64,000 bases of DNA from Tetranychus cinnabarinus (Eukaryota; Arthropoda; Arachnida; Trombidiformes; Tetranychidae): the NCBI GenBank assembly GCA_022266195.1, contig WHVY01000001.1, positions 9,796,001 through 9,860,000 on the forward strand, read 5' to 3'. The notes beneath the pieces were generated by a model. That model was given only the letters and a program-made list of their open reading frames with translations. It was not told the DNA's origin and did no database searches. Positions 13,211 to 25,400 of the stretch are shown here, piece by piece; position 1 is the first letter of the stretch; every line of letters begins with the position of its first letter. A program made the translations under genes and the position numbers.

Positions 13211-15497
13211 ATGTTTCATTTGATATCAAAAGTTTTCCTGTTTATCATATTTTTCCAAAGGATCAGTGCCGATGGGATTTTTGAAATAAGTTTGACTTTA
13301 TCCAATGTGATCGAAAAGGACGCAGAGGGTAATTGCTGTGATAATAAACCTTCATTATCACCATTATTATCATCGTTAACATCTTCGCCATCATCTTCTT
13401 CACCATCTTCCTCACCTTTATCATCAATTCCATCATCTTCAGTGTCACCTTCACCATTAACATCGACATTCACATCCATGTATAATAATAATAATAATAT
13501 TCAAATTAATAATAATAATCAAACCAGAGGAATCCGTCCGACTCCTAAATGTAGAGTAAAGTGTAACACATCGTTCAAAATTTGTCTTCGACATTATGAA
13601 AGAACAGTTGCTTATAATGGAGACTGTTCTTATGGCGAAGTTATTGTCGCACCGAATGAGTATTCGAAAATTCACCAAATTAAGTTCAATTTCACCTGGA
13701 TGCGTGATTTTTCACTTATCCTAGAAGCTTTCCATACATCTGGCTCAGGTAAGCATCGTTCTTGTGTAATCTTGTTTTACTCTATCTCTTTCCATTTCCT
13801 TTACATTAAAACAATGTGCTTTTGCTTACTGAGATTTCTTTACTTATTAACTCTTGCATTTATCTTGTGATTAAATTGATAATTAGATTGTTTGCAAATC
13901 ACTTCAGATTTCAACCTTTTCTATCCTTAATTGATTTAAAAAATTTATCTAACTGTGTCTTGTGACGAATATACCGTTTTCTATCTCTTCATATCTTCTC
14001 TTTACTCTTAACATTCTTTATCTATTTGTTCATTTCTGTATCTAATCTTATTTTACCTTTTTTTACTTATTTTCAGGACGCTATGCCACTAAGAAACGTC
14101 TTCTGCTGCATTCATTCCAAGAAGCTATCGAGGTATCTCCTGATTGGAAAGAAGAAACTATTCGTACTAATCAGACTACCATAACTGCTAAAATCCGCGT
14201 TCTTTGTGATCGTTACTATTATGGTAAAGACTGCTCTCAAAAATGTAGTCCTCGTAATGACAGATATGGACATTACGAATGTGACGAAAAGGGTAAAAAA
14301 TGTTTATCTGGATGGAAAGGTGATTATTGTGATATACCCATCTGTGCTGAAGGCTGTCGCAATGGAACTTGTAAAACTCCAGGAAAATGTGATTGTTCAG
14401 AAGGTTATGAGGGCGCTCTTTGTGATAAATGTAGAGTCTACCCTGGTTGTCAACATGGTTCTTGTAAGAAACCATGGGAGTGCAACTGTGAAGATGGTTG
14501 GGGTGGTAGCTTTTGCGACAAAGATCTCAATTACTGTACTCGTCATCGTCCTTGTGTTAATGGATTATGTTTCAATACTGGACAAGGATCTTATACCTGT
14601 GAATGTGTCTTGGGATTTACCGGTGTAAACTGTGATATCCCAGTGTCTGACTGTTCAACCGCACCATGTCGTAATGGAGGTACTTGCTCCCAATCACCTC
14701 CTGGTTCTAATTACACATGTGACTGTCCATTAGGTTTTACAGGATTAAATTGTGAAAAGCCTATCTCTGCCTCATGTAATTTAAAACCATGTGAAAATGG
14801 TGGTACCTGTTCCAATGGACCTTCAGGATACCTGTGTATTTGTCCTCCTGGCTACTCAGGAGTTAACTGTGAAAACAGACTAAATCATTGTGACCAGTCG
14901 CCATGTTTAAATGGTGCAACTTGTCAACCTTCAAGATTCTCATCTTCATCATACATATGTAACTGTCGTGCTGGATTTAATGGCACTCATTGTGAAAACA
15001 ATATAGATGACTGTGTCTCTGATTCTTTGTGTTTCAATGGAGGCACTTGTATTGACGGTGATAACTCCTATACCTGCCTATGTAATGCCGGTTTCACTGG
15101 ACCTAATTGTCAGTCAGTCATTCGATCATCAGACTATTGTTCCAGCAATCCATGTTCAAATGGAGGTCAGTGTACTGATTTGGACAATGGTTTTTATTGT
15201 AAATGTTTACCCGGCTACGCGGGCACCGACTGTTCTATAAGAATCAGAGAAATTTCAGAGAAATTTTTAGAAGAAGATGGACCCGATCCATCTTTCGGAA
15301 ATTATCTCTCTAAAAGTCAAACAGCCATGATCTCAGTAATTTTGTGTATAATACCTTTTGTTTTATTGTATATACTTTCATTGCGTCGTATTCGTGCTCA
15401 AGAACGCCAAAGATATGAAAACGAGGAGGCAATTCGGCAAAATGTGGAAAACAGTGCCAAAAAGTGCCTCCAAAATAATGTATTTACCAGGTCTTGA
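13211..15497 (+). CDS. Delta: Delta-type Notch ligand (DSL protein)
   Basis: Membrane ligand of Notch. Two coding exons, 13211-13748 and 14077-15497 (CAG|GTAAG, TTTCAG), give 652 residues. ATG 13211 is chosen because it starts a signal peptide (MFHLISKVFLFIIFF); the longer upstream frame has none. Order: signal, MNNL/C2-like domain to about residue 219, DSL domain about 221-264 (CDRYYYG..C, ending GWKGDYC), eight EGF repeats about 265-565 (the first two short), one TM helix about 596-616, and a 36-residue tail. The juxtamembrane RAQERQRYENEEAIRQN resembles the Delta signature. It keeps an NxxN site (NVEN), the type of motif Neuralized binds in Drosophila Delta. Odd: a Ser/Pro- then Asn-rich run of about 70 residues interrupts the MNNL domain, and the tail is far shorter than the fly's. 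Delta is favoured over Serrate because there is no Cys-rich VWC region and EGF repeats are few. Confidence 0.93.
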
Positions 15498-18400
15498 TGC
15501 AATAAAACATGTACATAAATTACTGTAAATACCTGTACATAAAATCTTATATTATATATTTGAATAAAATGATAAAAAGAAAATGAAAATTTGATTACTC
15601 CATTTGAGTTATTTCAAAACTTATTTGATTTGTAAGTAGTTATTATAAACCTTTCATGGTTTCTTCCTGAGCAATCACAAAGATGATAATTACTTACATT
15701 TCATCAAATGTTGTACAATTATAATTGACTATTTTCTCAACAATTATTACAGAAAAATCCAAATGCGCGCTTTTTCCATGACTTTGAACTTGGAGTTCTA
15801 TTGTATTAGTTGATGAAAATGTGTAGGTGAAAAATTTAAATTGATTTGATGAAGGAGGCAGAAAAAAATCTGTAAAGTAAATCAAATAAACTCAAAAGTA
15901 GCTCTAATTATTTCTGAAATAATTTGATTCAATAAGTATTATTACAACAAAAAAATTTCAACTCAAGATAAGTGTCATTCTCAGTGCAAAAACGTTCATC
16001 TCTTCAATTGAACAACAATAATATTGATGAAAAATTGAATCCATTCCATCAATCAGAGTGTAGTAAAATACTGACCAAATAAGTTTCAATTTATATAAAT
16101 TTGAAGTGCATATTGATGTACCTTAATGTAAATTGATTGTATTGAGCAAGTTGATGAAAAAAAAGTGTGTAAGAGTGGAGGCCCAATCATCCGTTGAATA
16201 ATATTTAATTTCAATGATGAGTAGCTTTCCAATCAAATTAACAGTTATAATGAGATTCTTTGGGCGTCCTGTAAAGTGGATGATGATGGTAATGTCTTTT
16301 TTCCTTTCGTTCGCACGTTGTTCAACTTGATACTCCTACGTTAAGCAAATCAGGTAAAATTTGAAAATTAACCATTTGAAAATTAAAGATCAGGTAAGAA
16401 GCAATCCTCATCTTATTCGTCCTCCCTCTTTCCCTTTCTTGGTAGCTTACTTATGACTTTAGTTTTTTTCTCACAAATGTTTTTGTCAGCTAAACAGATG
16501 ATCGTCTTGGTCCGATGAAGACTGCCTAAGTACAAAAAAAGGTAAAAAAGGGAGGTGAAGTGGTGCTGATATGGTAAGGAGAGTAGCAAGCATAAGAAAT
16601 AAGCAGAAGAAGCAGATGAAGTGAGCATAAGATGAAGCAGAAGATGAAGAAGCAAAAGAAGGAGAAGAAGGAGAAGAGAAGCAGAAGAGGCAGAAGAAGA
16701 CGTAAGAACATAAACAGGAGAAACTCCGTGGGAATCTAGAGAAACTGACCTGCTGTTTCCTCCTGTTTAAAAGGACATGGCCGGAAATCGTTTGACGACC
16801 TGACCTCAATGTCTTAGCTCGCATCATTCACAAATAAGGGAGAAACATGGGGTCGAATACGGTCTTTTCTTAAAAAGCTAAGGAAGGAGAGAGGGAAAGA
16901 TGGAGAAAGTGGAGATGTTATTATTAACGTAAGTAAACGACAGAAAGAGAAAAGCTGCGAAAAGATGAAATAAAGTAAAGATGAAAGAAATACACTTAAT
17001 AGTGTTACAGGTTACCTGTTGATGGTTAAGATGAGTGTGATTGAGAGAACGAGAAGGTAAATCTATTGTCAGAAGGTCCATTCAACCTGTGTGGATCTAG
17101 AAACATTTTGTCGTAAAAAGAGGATGTATATCAAGTAAAATTTGGGAAACCCATAAGAAGAGCGGAGTTATATAATAAAGGTTAGGCCTCTCTTTATCAT
17201 CAGCTTTTATCCTTCTTTTTTACATTGCTGGGTGCCTTTTGTTTTTCCAATAACAAATTAGCTTATAAAGGAGACGCATTTTTCAGACTATAATAACGTA
17301 TTATATACACTCTTTGATTGATTTCAACCTTACTCCATCTTCATCAGCTTCATCATTTTCCTCTTCACCTCACAATGCCGTGCCATCATATGGAATGACT
17401 TTCTTCTTTTCTCCTTGGGTTTTGATTACCAATCCAATCCTTGATGGTCACTTCTGGTATTGCTTTATGCCATATTTACTTAAGGTAGAACCTGGGAAGA
17501 AGACAAAAAAGATTATGAATATAATGAATGAGTGAAGGAAGGGAATAGATAAGGACGGAGTTTCATCGTCTTAGGATGACCTGAAGTCTTTCCTTGGACT
17601 ATCTATCGTTATTAAGATGAAAGGAAAAACAAACACATACAAAAAAAACTGTGTAACAAGTATCAACAATAATGAGTTGCAGAAAAAAAGTTTCCATATC
17701 ATTGTTCATGTTGATGTCTCTCAAGATTAAGACTGTTGAATTATTTCTCATGTTGATAAAGTTTAAGAAACAAAACAATAATCGGATAGAGAAAACACAA
17801 TTTAAATAAATCGGCAATTAACTTAGCTTTAGTAAAAACACAAATTTAAAATAGTAAATGAAACACAAACATGAAAAGGTTGATTCTAGCGGGACTCTTT
17901 TCCAGTGTAACCAATCTTTATGTAAACTTGAATAGTCTATCAAATAAGGGGTAACCTTTGGTTACCAATTTTTCATTAGGTGTGGCTGCCAATTTGAATC
18001 AAAATCACTGTGAAATTAAATTTAAATCTTGCTTTAACCAATTGATTTAAATCAGATTCCATTGGGTATTTTATAGAGTAAAACAGAGTAAATCAAAAGG
18101 TTAACATACAACGGGTTCTACTGATCTTTCATCTTTAACTAAACTTCAATTCTTCCAAGTTACTTATTGATGGTGATTTTCAAAATTTTAGTGACTGACA
18201 ATTAACCCGTTTATATGGCTAAGTTATTAAGTTCATAATTGTTAAACATCTGACTTTAATTTAAACTAGTTGCTCTTTGGTTGGAATGAACGAATGAAGT
18301 TGCCTTTGTTCAGCTGATCAAACATTGAAAACCAAACATTGCCTTTAATTGGCCAATCCTCTTCGATTTCACACCTTTCTGTTTTATTTTTGTTCAGTAA

Positions 18401-19129
18401 TTAGCAGTGTTTGGCGATATTCATCTTCCTATAAACATGATGATACTATTTCCTTTCAGTAATTCAATAACCGTTGAAAACGCAAGACGAACTTTCATAT
18501 TAACCGCTTTTTAGAAAAATTTTTCTCCGCCAAAAATCTGTGAAATTATTTCACCAATTTTTGCCGATGATGTTGTGGACCACAAGTTGTGGTCAAAGTT
18601 GTCAGATTGATTTGAGCTGTTATGATGAAACTGAATCTACTTTGAAACCAGAAAAGTCAGTTACTGTTAAAGTTGTAATTCATAATTATCATAATTATTT
18701 TGATTAAGAAACAATAGATGGTGCAGTAAGCAAACTATCGTCTGCAATCATCATCATCATTCAACTTCAACATGGTGAGAAAACTCAAGCAGAAGAAGAA
18801 ATCTGATGAAACATCAGCTTAAATTTTCATCTCCATCATTATTTGAGTTGTGGAAGTGATCAGTGAGATCGTTGAAATGATAAAAATTGTGAATGGTGTT
18901 TAACAATTTGTGAAATCTCTTTCAAGCTTCCATTCCAGTTATCACCATCATCAGTAACCCTTTCTTTTGTGTTATCTAACCACTTATCTCCTTCATCACT
19001 TCTTATCAACTCTTGCTTTTTGATGCTAACGAATTTTACTCTCTTTGTTGGTTTATCCGAAAACTTGCTTCTAATTCATTTGTTGCGTCTACCGTTCATC
19101 CCGTCCAAGCAAATTCACGTCAAACTAAG
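15498..19129. other. Intergenic, Delta to ChaC-like gene
   Basis: About 3.6 kb without a supportable gene. Purine-rich GAAGA stretches (about 16600-16710 and 16880-17060) create spurious low-complexity open frames. No RNA gene or transposon ends were seen. Confidence 0.5.
15563..15568 (+). promoter_or_regulatory. Poly(A) signal of Delta
   Basis: AATAAA lies 65 bases after the Delta stop codon. A second AATAAA at 15501-15506 is so close to the stop that the downstream one is likelier to be used. Confidence 0.55.
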
Positions 19130-20280
19130 ATGACATCTTCGAGAACCGGTGATTCCAATGAGCGCTCCAAAAATCTATGGGTTTTTGGTTATGGATCTTT
19201 GATTTGGAATCCTGGTTTTAGTTATGTTCGAAGTTCTGTTGGCTCTATTAAAGGATTCAAGAGACGTTTCTGGCAAGGAAATGATATTCACAGAGGTACC
19301 CCTGACAAGGTGAGGAGGATATGCTCATTGAATTTTCTAATTATATTTTCCTCTTCCTCGTCCCTTTACTTGCATATTGACATTGATTCTATTATTTAAA
19401 CTAAATTTTCGTTCTGACAAATGATTTATCAACTGAATTTTTTTCTTTCATTTTTGTTCATTGTTTCCAATTCATTATTGATAGTTGGGTCGCGTGGTTA
19501 CACTCATCGCCGAAAAAGAGGTAAGCCGTATTCTGCATCAGCTTCAATCAGTTTAGGTTTAACCTAACTGAACTTAAAACCTTACTCGCTTAGTTTTGTT
19601 TAATTAAACAAAACTAAAATCGATTACAATTTCCATCATCAGTTAATAATATTGAATATGTATATTTATCTGCTTAGGCAATTACCTGGGGACGGGCCTA
19701 CCTGATTAAAGATGAATGTGCATGCCGTAGTTATCTGGATCAAAGAGAATGCCAAGAAGGTGGTTATGAGGCCAAAATGGTTGAATTTGTGCCTCGGGAC
19801 AATGACGAGCTGATTTTATCATCATCATCACAATCTTTGTCTGCTTCATTCCAAGTGCTGGTTTACATTGCCTTACCTACCAATCGTTTCTTTCTTGGTC
19901 CAGCTCCAGAAATGACCATTGCTTGTGATATAGCTTTTGCTTCAGGTGAATGTGGACCCAATGTTGAATATTTAGCAAAATTGGTTGCTTTTATGAGATA
20001 TCATTGGCCAGAAGTTTGGGACGATCATCTTTATGAACTAGAACGTTCAGTTAAAAAAATACTTGATAAACGGTTTCCGTGCAAGTTAAAATATTTTGAC
20101 AATGCTATGAACGACGAAGCCAAATGTTTATTACAAACCCTTGAAAGACTCAAATTATTGGAATTTGATTTTAATTGGAGAACTGAGAAGGAAATTAAAT
20201 CTCTTGAATCAAGACTCAATTTCATCGAATTACCGAGAGATTTAGTTGCATCCTCCAAAGGAGTCCGAATTAATATATGA
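19130..20280 (+). CDS. ChaC-family gamma-glutamylcyclotransferase
   Basis: Predicted cytosolic enzyme that cleaves glutathione to 5-oxoproline and Cys-Gly. Three coding exons, 19130-19309, 19485-19520 (only 36 bases) and 19678-20280, all in phase 0, give 272 residues. The first in-frame ATG (MTSSRTGDSNERS) was used. The ChaC fold is clear: the nucleotide/substrate loop WVFGYGSLIWNPGF near the N-terminus, RRFWQGNDIHRG, GRVVTL, the Glu-bearing YLDQREC..GGYE segment that holds the catalytic glutamate in ChaC proteins, and FLGPAP. It is longer than human ChaC2 (184 residues) and ChaC1 (222) because of an N-terminal extension, a Ser-rich insert (LSSSSQSLSAS) and a C-terminal tail. It looks closer to ChaC2. 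It is tail to tail with the glutamine synthetase-like gene. Confidence 0.92.
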
Positions 20281-21067
20281 CAATTAACAAATTAATATTC
20301 TTTGATAGATAAAATTTACCATTTTACAATTTATCAATAGCCATTTATCAATTTAAATGAATGAAAATATAACAAGACAACAAATCAACAAACAAAACAC
20401 AATTGAAATTTTAAGGGGAACAAAAAAATCAAACTATACGCAGCTATTTATTATTGACAAATGTTTTGTTATCATACTCTTTATAATTGTTATTGATGAT
20501 GATATGTTTCTTTTTCTGTATCATCAAGCAATCATCGACAGAGAAAAACAAATTATATTCATAATTCTTCTACGAGCAGCTCATTAATAATCAAAATTCA
20601 TTCCAGCTCAGGGCTGTTCATTATCAATAAAATTATCTTCTTGCTTTCAAGCATATCTTTGAAAAGCAAAAGTTTCTCATCAAAATAAATAAATCAATAA
20701 CTCTTTATTGTAACAACCTGAATGATACCTTTAATTGTTTTCCCTTAAACTGCTGTCTTGTGAAAATTATTTTGGTTAAGTAGTTTTTCATTGATTAAAC
20801 AAAAATAAATGACAAATTCAAATTGATCTCAAATTATTGAACATTTATGGGTACAAACTGTTTAAATTATGATTGGAAATACAATGTTATAATAAATCAA
20901 TTTTATTCCAAAAAAATTATTCCAATGCAGGGACAAGTTTACTAATTATAAACGAGAAGGTTCATAAACATAGCGAAAAAGGAATGGGCCAGAATTTTCA
21001 CAAATTTTGCGTTTAAGTTTCACGCTCATTTAAATTTCCAGTAACAAAACCTCTGAACCAGTTTGGG
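20281..21067. other. Shared 3' interval between convergent genes
   Basis: About 790 AT-rich bases between the stops of the ChaC-like gene (+) and the glutamine synthetase-like gene (-). A minus-strand AATAAA (TTTATT at 20902-20907) could end the latter's transcript. Nothing else is recognisable. Confidence 0.5.
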
Positions 21068-22416
21068 TTAACTGGTTGGTGGTAATTGAACATCATGATA
21101 CTTACAACAAATACCGACCAAAAATGAAATAACTTTATAAGGATCACAGTTACTGGCAGGCCTTCGATCCTCAAAATAATATGTGATCTCACCACTCACC
21201 TCTGGACTTTTGTGTACACGAATTGAAGCACCACGATCATCAATACTAAACTTAAATTGATCAATTTTACATGTTTCATGTTTACCAGTTAGTCGTCGAG
21301 CATTATCTTTACCTTGATTAGGGTCATAAATAGCAATCGCTTCCTTATGTTTCGCTTCCAACTCCTTAATCATACTTAGCACTCTTCCGTAACCACCTTC
21401 ACCTTTAGTAGCACTGGTTGAAACATTGATATGAGCACCAGTTCCATTCCAATCACCTTCAACAGGCTTTGGATCAAATGAAACTTTAACGCCAAACTCT
21501 TCTGCCATTCGGACCAAAATAAATCTCGCCATCCACAAATCATCTCCCATGTTTATACCTTCACATTCACCAACTTGAAATTCCCATTGACCTGGCATAA
21601 CTTCAGCGTTATAACCATAAATAGGTATACCAGCAGCGAGACAGGCACGATAATGTGCTTCAGCTATATCACGGCCGATTGCTAGGCCAGTTCCAACACC
21701 ACAATAGTATGGTCCTTGTGGAGCAGGAAAACCATCTTCAGGCCAACCCAAAGGTCTGTTAGTTTTTGGATCAACCAGAGTGTATTCTTGTTCAATACCA
21801 AACTTCGGTGCATAGTTATCGTTGCAAATATTTACAGCTTTTGTTGGCGAATCCTCAGTTTTGGTATCTTTAGGTTTCACCTTTTCCAGAGCATCAAAAC
21901 ACTCTTTTCGATTATTAGTTTTTACTGGTTTACCATTGTAATAAACTTCACAAAGGACCAACCTAGCATGTTGTCCATGAAATGGATCCCAATACAATGC
22001 ACAAGGGCGCAACACGCAACTGGAATCAGTTCTTTTCTCGCCATTTTCTGTAATCTCTTCAGTTTCAAAACCTAAAATTCAAAAAGATATAAATTTTAAA
22101 ATTAAAAATGAAATAGCATTTCCAATATGCATCAAAATCACTGGTAAACTAAAATAATAGACACTTGGAACGATTAATTAAACAAACTAAATTAAAACTT
22201 ACCAGTTCCAGTTGCACAGAAACTCCATTCTGGACATGTCTCTAGAGTAACTAGACCGTTGTTACATTTTATTGTTCTGGTTTTGGATCTGAGTGATTGT
22301 CCAGTACCGTCAATCCAAACATATGTCAATGGAACATTTTCTGGTTCTTCTTTCTTATTGATCGAAAGATCCATAAACCTTTTTGCAACATTTTGGTTAA
22401 ACTTATAAGTTACCAT
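21068..22416 (-). CDS. Glutamine synthetase-like protein, altered N-terminal active-site loop
   Basis: Family reaction: glutamate + ammonia + ATP to glutamine, in the cytosol or mitochondrion. Two coding exons on the minus strand, 22416-22203 and 22071-21068 (donor GTAAGT, acceptor TTTTAG), give 405 residues against 373 in human. ATG 22416 is used; a GTG nine bases upstream is not a likely start. The C-terminal catalytic domain is well conserved: GIEQEYTL with both metal glutamates, NAEVMPGQWEFQ, the GTGAHIN histidine region, DNARRLTG, the flap KHET, GASIR, and YFEDRRP.NCDP. The beta-grasp loop is not. Where animal enzymes have WNFDGSST this protein reads WSFCATGT, followed by an insert of about nine residues, so the aspartate matching bacterial Asp50 (ammonium site) is a cysteine. 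The last 20 residues also diverge. It may be a weak, altered or non-catalytic paralogue. Confidence 0.9.
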
Positions 22417-25400
22417 TTTACTCACAGACTGATGAACTTTCCTTGTAAAACAATTGACTGTGCAATGTCCAGAAAATGGGATTAGATGAAGTTTTTATAC
22501 AAACTTTCACACTCATCGTCGACTCATTGTTTTTAATTGAATAAAAACTGCTAACTCTCCATTACTCATAAATTATTTATGATCAATTCGACTTAATTTT
22601 TGCCCCGAATGGAGTCCGACCGGATGAATTAATTTGATTAATCAGACGCTTTCCAAATTCACAGACTGATTGTTTATGTGCAAGTTCATTGACACTTGTT
22701 TAAAAATTAAATTTTCATAGTTGTGGTTAACTTTTCATCCTTCTTGATTAACTAACCCCCAAAATTCACTTGCAGCTCTAACTGCTTGAAATACATTGTT
22801 AATCAACCCGATTGTCTAAGCATAATATTAAAAATTTCATTGACCTGAATTTGGTGAGTAAAAGATTTGGTTTCTTCCTCTATTAAGCTTTATCAACTGT
22901 ATTAACGCATTGGTTAGCATTGATAATAATCTTATAAACCGAGTCAAAGGTTGTTCTGTGTATTGATTGAAATAAATTACAATGTAACAATATTTTACAA
23001 TTGTTACTACATTGTATTTGAATAACAACTGATATTTATTTGATTCACAATTTCCATCTCTTTACAAGTGTACCTCAACCTTATTGGACAGAATGGCGAT
23101 GCAAAGTGTAATTCTGAAAATGACAATTATTAAACTAATCAACAACGAGATTCTTGGGTGAATTGGCAGGCAACATGAAATGGCAGATATTTACTTTCAC
23201 CTTGTAATATTAGTTTTTTTACGGATACAAATTATTTCAATTTGATTTCATTTGTATTGCGACCACTTTGTAATCAATAAATAGGACCCGCCAAAGGATA
23301 CCAAATTTATGACCAGAAATGTACTAATATTTACACTTATGATGCGTGAATGGTCGAACCAGAAACTTGTAAGAAATGTAAATCAAAAGCAAAGCAGACA
23401 ATTCAATATTGAAGGGAAACATGAAATTATATTTTTCAGCTATTATTGTTATCGATGGTAATAATATCATAAGTGTTGCAAATTATAGTCATTATGATTA
23501 GATGAGCAGCTTAAAATAAGTTTGCGTGATACTGATACAGTAGTCTTTGAATGTATCAAAGATATGCTAAAATAATGGCAACTATTGAAATCCATTTCAA
23601 GTATTATATGAAAAAGTAAAGGTTTTACCTTTGACTACTGCTGATTCAATTGATGGTTCATATTTTAGGAAACTGGATAATTTAATTGACTAAACAAGTT
23701 AACCATTTAATAGTCAAAAATTGAAAGCTTATGTTCATTTATTCACATAAAATTACCAACAAACTTCATACTGATCATTTGGCTAAATATTTCAAGTAAT
23801 ATTATTTAATCAGAATTGTGTGAGGCTTTTTGGTCATCTAAATAACCATAATAATTGTAATAGATCATTGTAAGAGTTAACATTTGTGGACCAATTGAAG
23901 AGATAAGGAAATCTTATTGTTATTATTTCTCCCTTGAAAAGATTGAAATGTCGGGAAGATTCAAATTATTGGATTATGATTCGCAATTGATTGTTGTAAA
24001 TTTTTAGCTAATTTTATCTCGATTATAATATTAGTTGAATAAGATCCGCCAAAGGAGTCCGTATTGTAACTATTGTACAATAATGAATTGTGTGTGCCAA
24101 TTGAAGACAATTGACTTTCGCGAATAAACACAAATGAACCGGTTATATTGATTATTGTCATCTTCAGTAATAATGATAATAGCCATCAAAAGTGGTTATT
24201 TTGATTACCTGGGCATTAGTAATCAAATTGGGTTATCATTTCAGATTGTTGACTCTTCACCAGACAGATGATGAAACTGAGCAGAAAATAATGATTTGAG
24301 AAATTCACATTTTCCTTCGATTTAAAACTGAGTTTGACTCAACAGAGTTCATTTTTGGGACATTTCTGGGTTTCTTATTTGTTACATTTTCATTGCTTAG
24401 ATATGCAAAAATTAATTGCAAAAAACATGAAAGAGGAAGTTTAAATTTTGGGTGTATTTTAAATGTTTTAAACCGTATAAGAGTTTATTCATGATAGAAT
24501 ATAAAATTATTAAAACAATGGAAACAATAGAGTATAATCAGTGGTTATACAATATTTACAATAAGCGTATTCAAATGGTGATGATATAAGGAGTTTTTTG
24601 GTTGAGTTTAAGATTTTGATGATGGTTCTTGAGTTGAAAAAGAGATCAAAGTATAGTTTAAGTTGATAAGTAGTTGAATAGAATGGTTGGCTTTTTGATT
24701 GGAAAAAATTAATCTATTGTCAACTGGAAAAGGGAATCAATCAGAAACAACGAAACTTTTTCCTTGTTCAATGGAGTCATATTTCTCTTGGTTCGCATTG
24801 AATGCTTTTGATCTTTTTCCTAACGAATGCATAAATCGTTCACTTTCAGTTTTTAACTGAATTACAGTTGGATTACTTTGACAATTTATTTTTTTCCAAG
24901 GTTCCAATATAGATACATGTTTCAATCTCTTTCTCTTCCTGATGATGATGATTCAATCTTTGTTAAAAAGGATGATGAACCAACAGTCAACTGCATGATT
25001 TGGTAGTGTCTGGTGAGTGGAAATTAAAATAAGTTTACTCCAAGATTATACGCCTTTAATGGTGATGATGAAAAAAAGTGTGATTTCAGCTCCAACACAA
25101 TTTGACTTTAATATTTTATAGTTAAAAGATGGACTGAGTTTTCTCGTTAACCAAGGCGTAGTCTTTGATTCTAATGAAAATATTGTCAAGTCAGTTAGTT
25201 TACTATTTGCCGCTTTTAATCCGTTAAACTTCACACAAAATGATAATCTAAAGCCGGAAAATGATTAACCATGATACTATGGTGTGAACTTGACAAATTT
25301 TCAAAACACTTCAATGACAATAAAGGGAATTCCAGAGTACATGACAGTTCATTCTTTGCTATCTTTGTAACTGAGTTGACTGATAATCATGATCTTCTCA

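Noticed and set aside
14206..14628. 140-codon frame inside Delta exon 2
   Set aside because: It is an out-of-frame reading of the EGF region; the cysteine-rich frame is the real one.
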